From: Lutjanus erythropterus
Lineage: Eukaryota > Chordata > Actinopteri > Lutjaniformes > Lutjanidae
Assembly (NCBI GenBank): GCA_020091685.1
Contig: CM034609.1
Coordinates: forward strand, 21,029,204 to 21,093,203
Direction: 5' to 3'
DNA: 64,000 nucleotides
The translations under genes and the position numbers were made by a program. The stretch's first letter is position 1. Every line of letters starts with the position of its first letter. This document shows, piece by piece, positions 22,866-35,322 of this stretch. The notes below the pieces were generated by a model. It worked only from the letters and a program-made list of their open reading frames with translations, was not told the origin of the DNA and did no database searches.

Positions 22866-23495
22866 ATGGAGAAACAGAGCAGAGTCAAGGAGGAAATGCC
22901 GACATCGAAGGAGGAGAAGCGCAAAGAGAAGAAGCCCAAATCCGGGAAGCTTTTCCGAAAGAAATCGCTGAAGTCTGTGGGGAGTTTTATGAACAGAATC
23001 ATCAAAACTTTGGGCACTTTCACCCACTTTGGAGACGCTGACGCGCATGACGCGGAGGACGACGATGGTGGGTTTCGGAATGGCGCACCTTGCACCCTGA
23101 GCGCGAGCTCGGGGATCATCATCAAAGAGGACGTACAGGTGGCGTGGGAGCGCGTGGTGAAAAACACTTCGAGCACGTCTTCCTCTCTGTGCACCGGCAG
23201 AGAAAAACTCCTGAACCAGTACGGAGACAGGATCCCAGGGGTGCTGGGGCTGAAAAACCACGGGAACACCTGCTTCATGAACGCCGTGGTCCAGTGTCTG
23301 AGCAACACCGACCTGCTGGCAGAGTACCTGGGGCTGGAGCGCTACAAGCTGGACCTGTATCACACCAGGATAAACGGGCTGGTGAGGAGCGATGAGACGC
23401 GGCTTGCCAAGGGAGAAGTCACGGAGCAGTTGGCATCACTTGTCAGGGCTCTGTGGACTCTGGAGTACACCCCACAGCTGTCTGTGGACTTCAAG
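22866..23495 (+). CDS. usp43: usp43 exon 1 (ubiquitin-specific protease, N-terminus and Cys box)
   Basis: First coding exon, 210 codons, of a cysteine deubiquitinase of the USP family, which removes ubiquitin from proteins. The ATG at 22866 is the first in-frame ATG after a stop at 22794 and has G at -3 and +4. Residues 15-36 are very basic, 37-55 form a hydrophobic/basic segment (SVGSFMNRIIKTLGTF) and 63-67 are acidic. The USP Cys box GLKNHGNTCFMNAVVQCL spans residues 128-145; by family alignment N131 is the oxyanion Asn and C136 the nucleophile. GEVTEQLASLVRALW follows at 183-197. The exon ends TTCAAG|GTACTT, phase 0. The catalytic part is closer to USP43 than to USP31, but the N-terminal SVGSFM segment resembles USP31. 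The frame runs on 28 codons past the donor to a stop, which is intron read-through. Confidence 0.92.
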
Positions 23496-26400
23496 GTACT
23501 TCAAAGTACTGCACATCAGCCAAAAACACATGCCACAGGTGGACGTGAACTCAGCACAGCACATATAGTACACGCATGACCCCACACAAACTGCAACAGA
23601 AACGCTTTCAACTCTTCCATAAATATGTCATTTATTACGTATAAGACTTAAGAAATCCAAGTGAGGGAAAGTCCTGAAAAATACTGAAATCAATGATGCC
23701 ACAATTTCCCCTTATTGCACATTAAAAAAATATTTATGCAAGTCTGCTTGTCTGATGTCCACACAAAGTGTTCAGTGCTGTCCACACTCAGCCAGAATCT
23801 GTGTCTTATATTAATGGAGTTGGATACAGTACAGTGAATGTGCAAAAAGGGAATTCTTAACCCTTAGATGAAAATGAAAACAAGTTTTACTTAAAAGTAT
23901 ACATGTTTATGTTCATCATTGCCAACATTTATGTTGATTGTGTAACATAAAAGTTATATTTTATGTTTTAAATTCATTAATCACTGCCAGTCTGAACATT
24001 TATATAGAGTAGTGCCAATTTATGTTTCCTTGCAGACAAATATACTTTATAATGACATTGGTTTAAATTATTATTTTAGGAGGCAGAAAAGGTGTTACCT
24101 CTGTATGGTCTGAAACACTTTTGAACCACCACTTGGATCTCTTAGAAGTTTTTGCATGTTATAGGGGAGAGTTTTTTTGAGTTATAAACATCTTATCAGA
24201 TTTTCTGTTGTAATTTGTGTGAGGTTCACCCCCTTTTTTCTCACAAAATGCCTGAACTTAAAAAAAGGCATTTTTGTTTGGATCGTATTCAGCTGATTTC
24301 CCTTCATACAATTCCTTGCGAGTTTTGTGTTGATTTGACCCACACGTTTGGGTAAAATGCCTGGGCTGACAGCACAGAGTAGGTTCAGGGATGAAAAGTA
24401 CTGCTACTATTAAAAAGCTGAGGGCCATCTCACAGTTTCAGTGGTTATCATTAACTAAACACAGACTCTTACATTATTAGTGCCTTGGCACCTTAAGTGT
24501 AGAGTAAACTTACTGTTTAGTCAAACATAATCACATGTTATGCACACAATGTGCCATAAACACCACTGAGAAGTGAGTTACCTGAATGTTCAGACAAAAG
24601 ACAGGTGTCAGAAGTCTAACATCATTTGCTGTGACTGCCAGTAGTACAGAAACTGTTCTCTTCCCACATGCACTAACAAGCGCACAGTGCTTTGCCCTGT
24701 GACTTCAGTGTTTTCCTTGCAGGTGATAATGAAGCTGCTGCTCTGTGTCACTGCAGTCTGAGGGCGTAGGGTCAGCAGGTCCCTGACTCAAGTGCAGGGC
24801 TGGATTATTTTCAACAGAATACCCTCTATGACAACACTAAAACTTCATCAGGGTTCCACATTAACCATGATCCAATGGCACACGGCCACAAAAAGTGACT
24901 CTGTGGCCGGCAAATATCCCATGTGGGTGGCCTCCTGTGGCCACTAAGGTTTATCCCCACACTGTGAATCTTCACCAACACAACCTCACAGCTACACAAA
25001 CGTCCTGATTTCATTGTAAGTTTACATTTGGGCCACCAAAAATCTACTCTGGCCACCAAATTTGGCAGTTGGTTGCCCCTGGGACCAGTGTTTACAAATA
25101 TAGCGTCTATTGGATTTGGGTGATGTCTACCAGATTCGAATATGATGATGTCAGAGAACAGAGAAACATTGTACAACAACTCTACCTCAAACTAAGAAGA
25201 AGGCCCTTAAATCACAATGGTATTATGCTAGATGGCTCAGTAATTAATGATGGACCATGGCACTGGTAACTGGCCCAACCCAAGCGTCTACCCGGTTTAT
25301 TGATCAGTCCACACTGCTGCCATTGTTTTGTGAACAAACCCAGAAGTTGTGTGATGACTTTAAGTTAATCATCACTTTCTGGTTGCGGCACAAACTAGAT
25401 AGCGTTTTACTTCCTGTCACAGCACAGCGAGTGAAGCAAGGCGCAGGTGACTGCTCAGCTGTACATTACAGCGTTTGTTTACATGTGTTCCTCTTGGGGT
25501 GCAAAGTATGGAGATCATTTATTGTAACACTTTCTTAAGAAATTTCCTTCCCTGAGGACCTGGGGCTGTGACAGAGCCCTATCAGGAGACCCTCAGGCTT
25601 TCCTACTGTGCCCACGCTGAAGATAGAGAGGGAGAAGGGGGGCAACCGTACTTTATCTGCTTGCAGCTCTTTGCTCTGGATTTCTCTGAGCCATAGTTCA
25701 AGGCAAGACGTAGATAATATGGAGCAGCGAACAAAGAAACTCCACAACGGATCTATTCTTGGAAATGCTAATTACTCTGTAAGAAAAGGGTATGAGTATG
25801 GCTACTGGAATATCTTGACCCTACTGTATAGGCACGTGTTTGCTCACATTGTAATATATTGTAATGAGGAAACCAGAAGTTTACCTAAAAGCCAACTTGC
25901 TGCATATGAAATGCAGCAAGTTGGCAGTCCGGATCAATTTTCACATTGATTCTTTCTTTCTTTTTTGCTCTCCCATCTGTTGTGTTCTCTGAAAAACTCC
26001 CCTCTCCCTGTCAACCAGAATCCTTACTGCCAATAATTACCCCAATTCCACATTTTCATTCCCCTCGCATCTCGTGGGACTCGGATATCAGACATTTTCA
26101 GGACAACAATCAGAGGGAGCAGCATGCAGACATCTTGCCAAGATTAAAAGAAAAACACTAAACACTCGCTCTTTATATGATGGGATGTTTCCTGTGTCGA
26201 AACACACAGACACACACACACTGCTGTGCCTCTTGGCTGTGGTTTGTGACCGTAGGAGGTCCAGAGTTCATGCAGCTTAGGCCTTCTGAAATTGCCTGTT
26301 GAGTAATACCGCAGCTGCCTGGAGGGAGGCATTATAAAATAATCAGATAGCTCCAAGGCTTGTGTCTGAGAAGCAAAATTAGCTCCCAGTTGCGGGAACT

Positions 26401-29400
26401 CCAGACAGCATAAACCACTTACAAAGAATCCTCCAAAAAGCATTGGTCTTCAATTAAATGCTCACTTGATCTATTGTTTTTAGAGGCTGATTATCAGTTG
26501 TTGCGAACCTCTGAAACCCAGGTGTTTTGTCAGGACGTTGGAAAAGTTCAGCTAAAGCAGCCAGATTAAAAGGACTATCTATAGTACCCATCTTCACATC
26601 ACAGGGATTTTGATAAGAAATGATAAAAGAGCAAGTGTTGAAAGGGATCTCTTTTTTTGACGATTATCCGTTCAGCAGGAAGTACACTGTGCTGCACTTT
26701 TTATTTTAAATGAATAATTCTGTCCATGCACACCTCCTCTGTAAATGTAGAATCATCCTCGTTTGATCAAAAGTTCTTGAAAGTTAATGAATCAGCAGTG
26801 GCCTCCTCGCAGGTCACTTGGCTGCAGAGTCCCAGCCGGCAGAAAAAACAAAACAACAAAGTCCTGCAGAACACCTGGCACTCGGCCACATTCCAGTACC
26901 ACCTGGCTTGTAGGACAGGAGAGGTGGAAGGAGGGAGGCAGCTTTTTATAAATGTTCACTTATACAAGATTACATATCGTCCGTGCTGCTTTGGGATATT
27001 TTACATTGCCAGTGTGTCCTGAGCTCTCACTTTTACAGATGCAGCCCAGACGCTGCAGTTGAAGGAGTTAAGTTTCTTCAACCTGGGAGCAGATGTGTGC
27101 TTTTGATCTGGACACTTCTTGTGCGTTTTCTGCCTCCCCCCCTGGCATGATGGTGTGTTTGCGCTGAGAGGCCTGGACAGGGACGAAGCCTGAAACTCAA
27201 ACAGTTACTCAACAGCCAATTTATTGGTTTCCATAACATGAGAGGCCTGAGAAAGAAGGGAGTTAGGGTGAGCAGGCATGATGACTGAGCAGGAATGTCC
27301 TCCTCCCTACAGTCTGTGCTGATGAGCCTGCTAAATGTGATGACAGTGGGTCTTGCTCACAGGTATGTGTCAATATTTGCCATCTCCGTGTTGATCTTTA
27401 ATGATTATCTTTATTGTATAGTAGAGCAGGGCTACCTGCACCCACAATTAAATCCCACAGTGCCTTGCCACAGTGCAAGCTTGGTACCTCAGTCAACTTT
27501 CTCCTTTTCTGCTTCCTGTACTTACATCTGTTGTGAGTTAGGCTCATCTATGTTAACTTCTGAATATAGCGGGACTCAGGCAAGGTTGATTGCTGAGCTA
27601 ACTTTAAGCTAAAAACTAACACTGGAGCTGATCGTTGCCATTCGATATGCTTGTGATTCTGCCAGAAGTGCCACAGCATGTTTCAGAAGCTTCACAGAAG
27701 CGGCTCTCTGGTCTGCGCCCCTTCAAATACGCACCTAGACTATTTTGGATGGAAGCTGCATCAAGCTGCACAGAGCAGGGAGTCAGGAAGTCAGACACAG
27801 AAACGACATAGTGCCGGTCAGTTTTCATAATAAAACACATGAAGGTTCCTGATCATAAAAACAGACAAGAAAATAAACCATTTAGTTACATAGCCTTACT
27901 AGAAGCACAAAAATCAAGGAAAAATTACCAAATCAACTAAATCAGACAAAACACTCTAAAAAGCATGAAGCAGTGTAGGAAGACACAACAAAATTGCAAT
28001 GTCACAAAGCCTGACCAGGTGTAATTAAGACGCTGGTTGTTAAATGTAACAGATCAGAACAACAGTTGAAATAGTTAGATTAAAACTAATGGGAAATATT
28101 TCATGTTAGCTTAAAGTAAAACTAATGTAAATGATTAAAACAGATGACTAAACTTGAACACTAGAGGACAGATGGAAGTATTTTCTTAATTTGTTTTTAC
28201 CTTTTCGTTAGATGATAATAGACATTACAAACTGGCCAGTGGCCATTATGACACAGAGAGCAATAAAAAAAATAACACAGCTTTTTCCACAACCTCAATT
28301 ATATCACTGAGACAATTGCCACCTTCCGAAGGCTGATTGTAATTACTGTTATTACTCTGCTCCACAACAGCTTTAGGCCAGTGTGTGACCAAGGTTCTCA
28401 TTTTTAATGTCGGAGCATTTCTGCAAAGCAACCCTGAATGTTTAAAGACCAGTCGTTTTCAGAAAGATCTACTGTGCAAGTATAATAAAGTTCAGTCGTG
28501 TTACATCTACAGTTTAGGTGGATGTAGTTTAACAGAATATAAACTATCCACAGCATTCGCAGAATACATGTGTATTTTTAAGGTTGTGATTGTGAATATT
28601 GTATTCTAAGATTCAGAAGTATCAATACTTTTTCAATATCACATGTTAAAAATGATATAATATATCCAGTAACTATAGTATTGAATGTACCTGTGTTGCT
28701 GTGGTGGTAAAGGGACAGCAAGTATCTTTTTTTTTGTTTTGTTTTGTTTTTATAGGAGTATTGTATTGAAGTTTAAAATTCTGTTATTGTGACAACTACC
28801 AAGAATCAATAAATGTGTCATCAATAAGAGCAAAAAGAAAAGTGAAAATATTAGTGCAAGCATGTAGTTTAGAAAAGTGTCTCAATGTTAATCACTTATC
28901 ACTCTTGATGTAATAAAAACGTTGCTCAACAGAGACACACAGCTAAAACAGCAGCTCTGTATTTGTTAACCTTTTTGTATTTTGTGTTCGACTTATTTTA
29001 ACGTATTTTAAGGATCCACTCGTGTCGGACGACAACACTCGTCACTTTTTGACTTTGAGGGCTCTGAAGCCAAGGAACTTTCACTTTCACTTTCAAGACA
29101 AGATCAGAAGAGAAGATTAGAGGACTTTATTGCTCTGCCAAGACTCCACCCGCAGTTTTTTTTTTTTTCCCTCTGTTTATAAATTTTTATGATCAATTTT
29201 TGCACTTGTCAGTAACCACGTCTCAGTACCTACTTTGAAGATGCAGTCCTGACTCTACTTCCAATGAGTTAATACTCCGATCACACTGAACGGATTTCTT
29301 TTTTTAATCTTTTGAGTGTTTTTCTGGTGTGGTCTGTTTATGTTGTGTGGGACTGAGTTGCTGCACTGGAAAAATACTCAGCTACATGCTTTCTGTGCTG

Positions 29401-31104
29401 CTTGTCAAAGGCGAAGTGTTTTAATTCAGTGTATCTGCCCGTCTTTGAGAATTGAACTCGCATCTCTTCAGTGACAAGCCTCTAACTACATCATCAGACA
29501 TCCTACATCACGTTATGCTGTAATAACTATGAGAGGCATATCACATATTAGTGGATTATGAAGCGATGATTACAGTCTGCCGTTCCCTCTGCTATAATCT
29601 CTCATCACTGCTTTTGCTTCTTCAGGCTGCCAGCTGCGGTTCATGCAGCTAATTCCTGCCTAATTGAGTTTGGTGCCATTCACATCAGAAGTCACATTAT
29701 ACTGTGTGAGCTTAAGTAGTCTTCAACCTACTTTTAAGAGGAATGTCATTCACCTCTTTTTTAATGTCAAAAATCTTGAAATTTAGTTTCTTGAGAAGAA
29801 TGGTGGGGGGCAAGGCCATACTTTTAGACCGTGAAAATGTCTTAGACAAAGGCATATTTTGCAAATCCCAAAATCTGATAGGACTCTGCTTCAGCTAAAG
29901 CGTGGGCCAGGTGGAGGGGAGGGAGGCGTGAAGAGCGTTAGTGCAAATTTGCAAATCGCAGATTCCTCTGATCAGCGTTCTGTGGAGAAGGCAGTGGCAG
30001 GGCTGCCCAACGAACGCACCCCAGCTGTCAAAACCAGTAAACGAGTAGTGCTTGAGATCCACGTGTTTTTGTGAGGGAATTCTTGAGAAAGGATATCTTA
30101 ACAGGGCAATTTAATTTGCCTTCCTCAGGTAGCCTCTACGGCTTTAATTCTAACAGGCTGTCAGATTATAAAAACTAATTAAACCACTGTTTTTATTTTT
30201 CAGTCGAGTCGAGTTTGGGATTATTTGGATAGGATAAATATATTCATGGGTTTCAGCAGGTTTCTCTGTGAAGTGGCTGCATCATTAAAACTTGAAGGAG
30301 AAATCGGTAATATATTTACTGTAATAAATAAATAGCCATGAAATGTCATCAGAGATTAAAGAAAAATCCTGAAAGTTGAAATACTCGCTTCTCTGACAAC
30401 AACAATACAGCCATGGTGTCCTCTTTTGAAATTTCTATTCTAGTCTGTAACTTGTGTTGTTGTTTGCCTGTTTCATGTTAATTAGAGTTCAAATTAAATC
30501 CAAATATTTGCTGAATGAGTTAGTGTATCTTTATGACTCGTTAGAAATCCTTTTGGAAGGAGTCGATGTTTATGGTTAAATTGTGCGATATGTTAATGGA
30601 GTTTGTCAGGCAGTGAGACAGGCAGCTACTGAACTCAGACTCCAGAGTGTGTATTTTCAAAGCAGTGGGCTTTGAAAGGATATCAGGCTTAGCTTTCACA
30701 GAATTATAAACAGCTGATAAACTTACAGTGTAGGACTCGTCCTTGCCATTTTACAGTGTTGCACTGGTCTTGTGCTCCTGCCGTGTTGCTGCAGCCTGCC
30801 TGAGCTTCCTGAGTGTGGGGAGGAGGGGGCAGGGGGAACAGCTCACTTCACCACTGGACAGTATATTAAATAGGATTTCAACCTATTTAATATACCATCT
30901 ATGACTCCAACTCAACTACAACTATTTTGACTGCAGTACTAACTTTTATATATGCAATTGTTACGTATTATTCCTTTAACATCAGTACGGTTACAAGACT
31001 GAACCATTTTCCTTGCCTGAAATACACCTGATCAACCAATCTGTAATAATGATGTAGCCGCAGACAAATTCCACCTTCATCAAGTGTGCTTTTCCCCTCT
31101 GCAG
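23496..31104 (+). other. usp43: usp43 intron 1
   Basis: 7.6 kb from GTACTT to the CTGCAG acceptor. Contents recognised: a possible repeat around 24830-25090 (GGCCACCAAA... wording), a (TTTTG)n tract at 28727-28751 and the dispersed repeat at 30330-30990. Open frames of up to 117 codons show no domain. Confidence 0.8.
30330..30990 (+). repeat. dispersed repeat, second copy, interrupted
   Basis: Blocks matching 365-545 are split: GTCATCAGAGATTAAAGAAA at 30338-30400, then GGATTTCAACCTATTTAATA at 30870-30895 and CAATTGTTACG near 30955. About 450 bp of unrelated sequence lies between them. Confidence 0.45.
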
Positions 31105-31251
31105 ACTATAGTGTCCAAGTATGGATCACAGTTTCGTGGTAATTCCCAACATGACGCCCTGGAGTTCCTCCTGTGGCTGCTGGACCGCGTCCATGAAGAC
31201 GTCAATCTGGCCTCCCACAATAACAACAACAAGACCAAAGCTCCCGGAAAG
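31105..31251 (+). CDS. usp43: usp43 exon 2 (USP second box)
   Basis: A 147-nt exon (49 codons, phase 0 at both ends) preceded by a pyrimidine-rich acceptor ending CTGCAG and followed by GTAAGA. It encodes TIVSKYGSQFRGNSQHDALE, then FLLWLLDRVHEDVN, then an Asn/Lys-rich tail with four consecutive Asn. The NSQHDALEF core is the conserved USP segment after the Cys box (QQDAxEF-like). The motif SKYGSQF.GNSQHDALEF fits USP43; USP31 has a different SKNALQY/DAQEF version. Joining it to exon 1 gives a continuous USP domain with no frame break. The reading frame continues about 20 codons into the intron before a stop. Confidence 0.92.
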
Positions 31252-31987
31252 GTAAGAATGAAGCGGGCTGTTAGTTCATGCAGCGACAGTCGACATGATA
31301 ATTCTCGCTCTCACTAAGAAAAGCTCCTTCCCTCAGTAACATTTAATAATACAGGTTCAAACTGCATGCTTAACTGATGCATAGCTAATACATGCCTCAT
31401 TATGATTAAATACATGAATGCATTATATATGAAGAACGCCTGTGGCTTGATGTATAGTGAAAACATTATTAGTTCATGCGATTATATGATATCTAATGAG
31501 TCATCATTTTTTCAATGTTGGACACATTAATGAGCATATTTTGTCACTTTTTCCTGCTGTTGTCACATTCATATTCATGTGAATATCATAGCATATTCAC
31601 AAGGCCAAATGTTCTGGCATGAACCAAGACGATATGCATCGCATGCAGCAATGTAGCGAATGGTAGTGGTGATATGGACAAAATCAACCCATTTTTTACC
31701 AAAACACTGCATTATTAATCAAGGTATTTGGTGACTTTTGGTGCTTTCACAAAATATTAAAGGAGATTAATTATAGTTTTCCTTATATTTTGTCATAAAG
31801 TTTTAGACTGCCCTGAATGCAATGTTTTCAACATTTTTTTTTCTACTCAACTCGACACGTTCAGCTGACGCTGGCACATTGCGTATTTCTTTGTGTTTTC
31901 ATCCGCTCCAGACACAGCACAGCATTCACGGCACACCCACCCTCAGTCCTCAGTCCACCGGTATGCTTAGGGCTATGTTTATGCTCA

Positions 31988-32280
31988 GTGTATCTCTCAG
32001 AAAGTGCTTTTTCAGTTGTGAAGGAGTTTCATATTTTGACGATTTATGGAGTTTCTGATGAACAGGTGTCTTTACTTGTTCATGAACTAATTTCTACTGC
32101 TGGTGCTCCCCTGGTGCTTTGAGTTCCGGGCAGAGTCGGTGGCATGGAGCTAACTTGCGGTCAGCGGCTAAAGCAGCTAACTGCTAACAACAAAGAATCC
32201 TTTGTCCATCAGGAAACTCCATAAATCACCAAAAGTTGAGACAGAGAAGTCAGAGGACATCTGAGAGAACACTAGAAAAT
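31988..32280. repeat. foldback repeat in intron 2
   Basis: GATTTATGGAGTTTC (32041-32055) pairs exactly with GAAACTCCATAAATC (32213-32227). Weaker pairing extends the arms to about 75 bp (CTCTCAGA... on the left, TCTGAGAG... on the right). Confidence 0.6.
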
Positions 32281-32469
32281 ATTTCATCCATAAAATATGA
32301 TCCAGTATCACCAAAATCATGAATAAATTTATAAAGTTGTGTGCTTGTGTATAGTAATCAGTCCCCAGAAACACTCTGCTCCAGCTGCCTTGTTTTCCAA
32401 CCTTATCCTTGTCTCACTTATGGTGAGACATACAGTAAATTAATCAAATTCAGAGCCCCATACTGCTAC

Positions 32470-32732
32470 TTTCCATGCTAAAATGGTGCTCTGAAACTCT
32501 GGCTGTTGTAGTTCTTGCTGAGCCTCAGCAGGTTTCCACGAAGTTGGCCAATCAGAGGAAAGTGGGCTTTTGGGGAGGGGGGTCCTTAGAGAGGCAGGAG
32601 CTAAAACGGCTTGTGAATGACGTGGCTGTGAATTGAGGAGCTGCTGTTTTTGAACTGTGAATTATGCAAATGTACTCTAATCCCAGTTTAAAAAAATAGA
32701 ACTGAAAAGTGGCATCATAGGTGTCCTTTAAC
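32470..32732 (+). repeat. teleost dispersed repeat ending ATAGGTGTCCTTTA
   Basis: GGCAGGAGCTAAAACGGCTT, GTGAATTATGCAAATGTACT and the end CATCATAGGTGTCCTTTA follow the layout of a common teleost repeat. Confidence 0.4.
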
Positions 32733-33925
32733 ACAATGAGAATTTTGATAAATAATCATCCATAGTGTGGACATAAAGGCAAATATTAGAACAGTCTGGT
32801 AAGTTCATAAAATTACATCACATTACTGTGATGTAGTCTTTAAAACCAGGAAAGGACAACTTTAATGCCATATCACGATATAACTATCTAAAACCTAAGT
32901 CGATATCTAGTCTCTTATCACAGTATAGATGTAATATCAGTATGTTGCCCAGCTGTAGTTGTATCACACAACATGCTCAGTACACACTGGCAAATGTTTT
33001 CAGATGTCTTTCCTCCAGCATTTCACAATATTACTAATGTCTCTGTTTGTGTTGTTTACTATCAAGCTTGCAGGTCTAATCTCACTGATTAGGATGTCCA
33101 GAAGCTTTTTTTGTAATAAGTGAACAGACAGCTTCATCATAGTTAACTCTTCCGAGGTTACCTGCAGCTCTCGAAATTCGTTCTGCAGTGCAGTTTTCAC
33201 GCCGCCAATCTAAGCCGTGCAACCTTTCTCTGTGTCTAATGCATTGCCTGTGGACAAGGAGAGTACAAGTGTGGGCGATTTGGTGTTTGATTTTCTCTCA
33301 GCACGTCGCCTCCTCGAGGTAGGCCTGCAGGCGGGCTGCATCCTGATACTCCTTGAATGGAACTTTGAACTGCTCTGCTGTGAGCCATTAAGGCAGAATT
33401 TTCATGTATTATTAAATACTTGTTTTTACTTTTGAAATAAGCATCCCTCTTTTTTGTAGCTTTATCGGGGTGATAACCAGTGGCATAATTTATGAGAAGT
33501 GCTACACTTGCTGTTGGTGAGTCATTGCAAATAAATCTACTCAAACTCAGTGCCCTTTGTTTCCCGGAGCGCTAACTGCAATGATTTATTCTGTTGTTTC
33601 ATCATTGTGGAATCAGGAGATATCGAGATCAAGAAGTCTTACACTCCCAAGGCTAGGAGCTTGGATAATTTAAGATATAACATTCCTTTTTCTATGAAAT
33701 TGGTATGACAAACATGCATCGGATACTTGAGCAATTAAAAGGAAGAAAAGTTACTATTTTCTGGAAGGAACAGGACTGCGTGTAAAGTCAAGGTCAAATT
33801 CAAGTTCTGGCCAGTCTATGGAAGTTTGCTCCTATTTTCAACTTCAGCTGATACTCGATCCTTCCATTAGCATGAGACTGATTAAATAAGGCAGTGAGAC
33901 AAATTAAGAGATAGTGATAGAAATC

Positions 33926-33952
33926 TGTGTGCGTGTGTGTGTGTGTGTGTGT
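33926..33952. repeat. (GT)n microsatellite
   Basis: About 27 bp of GT repeats with one GC interruption, followed by a G7 run. Confidence 0.9.
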
Positions 33953-34039
33953 AGGGGGGGTTCACCTTCATCCTCTGTTTGTGTCCCTGTATCAGTGAAA
34001 ATTCTAGTCTGAATTTTGTCAGCTGTTTTTCAGTCTCCT

Positions 34040-35322
34040 GTGTTAAATGTCCTTGTTAGTTTTTATCATATTTAGTCAACCTCATCCTGTCTTTTTTGTC
34101 AAGTTTTTGTTTGACGAAAAGTCTGGGCATTTTATTCTTATCATAGTTAAAGAAAACTAAGTATTTTGATCTTTTTATTCATTGAAAACTTTTGATATTT
34201 TAGTCTTTTTAGTCATCACTTTATATTGAACATTTCAGTCAGTCTAGTCTCACCAAAACCAATATTTTGGGCATTTCAGTCAAACTTATTTCACATAAGA
34301 TTTTGTCTTATTATCTGATGAAAAACACAAGTTGAATGACCCACAACATAACCTAACACCACCGCCTTACTAGCTTAATATAGATTTTTTTTTTTTTAAA
34401 TAAAGGTCCTGTGTCCACATAGAATTTTTTGTGCCGGCATCTTTTCCAATAGTTTCCAATAAGGAGAGAGTGTATGCAGCACGCCAAAAGAAAAGGTGTG
34501 CACTCCGCCTTTTTTGTACAGCTGTTCCCAGCCCCTCTAGTTGAAAATCTCTGAACTTCTCAGAAAGGAGATGGTATCGTCACTGTTGCTTTTTTAGGCA
34601 ATCTGGACTCTAAATGTTGCTGATGAGTGTTGTACTTTCATCACCCTACCCATTGTAAACTTGTTGTTAGCTGTGTAGTCAAACCTCTGTTGATGTAGTA
34701 TCTAGGGGTGTAGGAAATGATCAAACTGGGTCGTGAATTGCCAAGTGATTCCAACCCCGATGTCGAACCCATGCGTATGTTTTTTTTTTTCCTCTCACCG
34801 CACATACGCTTCATCACAGTGTCCCGACCCGAGCAGTATTGTGCCAGAAAGAATGTCATGTGGACATGGGCCCAAATGTTTTATTAACCCACCTTAAGTT
34901 CTTTTGTGGTGACTGGTGCGCTTTAATGTGTCTCCTCAGATTTGTGGTATTCTTAGCAGCTATTTTATGACCACGTTGCTTCCCCTTTGATGAACCAATG
35001 CATTCTACTGCACAAATATCACCTTGTGTCTTTCTCCAAAGCTCTGCTGTTGTCATTGCTAACTTAATGTAATTACTTTGTCTCCTGCCTGTGCTCTGAC
35101 TGACTGTCTGCGTAGATATGGCGTGCAAACTCACGCCACAAAGGACACAGTAGTTTGAAAACAAAAGTCTCCTCTTTTTTGTCAATGAAAATAGTTATGT
35201 CTTTTCTCATCAACAGTATTGCATGTTGGTATAGTTAGTGTTTAATGACATTGGTGCCATCTATTCATGGAAAAAAGGTCATTAACATGTTTCATTATAG
35301 TTTTTGTTAACAAATTTAACAC
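34040..35322 (-). mobile_element. hAT element remnant with BED zinc finger
   Basis: The left end GTGTTAAATGTCCTTGTTAG and the reverse complement of the right end, GTGTTAAATTTGTTAACAAA, are imperfect terminal inverted repeats. The minus-strand frame 35185-34856 (109 codons, no ATG certainty) contains CAVEC, then KNTTNLRRHIKAHQ about 25 residues on, fitting the C-x-C ... TTNLRRH-x-H pattern of the BED finger in hAT transposases. The rest of the transposase is missing, so the element is dead. Confidence 0.6.

Larger units (their letters stand above)
22490..23470 (+). promoter_or_regulatory. usp43: CpG-rich promoter and leader of usp43
   Basis: CpG dinucleotides become dense from about 22495 and stay so through exon 1, against an AT-rich, CpG-poor background on both sides. 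The upstream part is purine-rich (GGGGAGGAGA repeats at 22518-22542, GGAGCGGAGCGGAG near 22580), as in TATA-less CpG-island promoters. No convincing TATA box is visible, and the transcription start cannot be fixed from sequence. A good donor-like CA|GTAAGTG at 22664 could end a non-coding first exon or belong to an alternative start. Confidence 0.6.

Noticed and set aside
22734..23363. 209-codon minus-strand open frame
   Set aside because: Antisense shadow of the GC-rich usp43 exon 1; no domain and no splice or promoter context.
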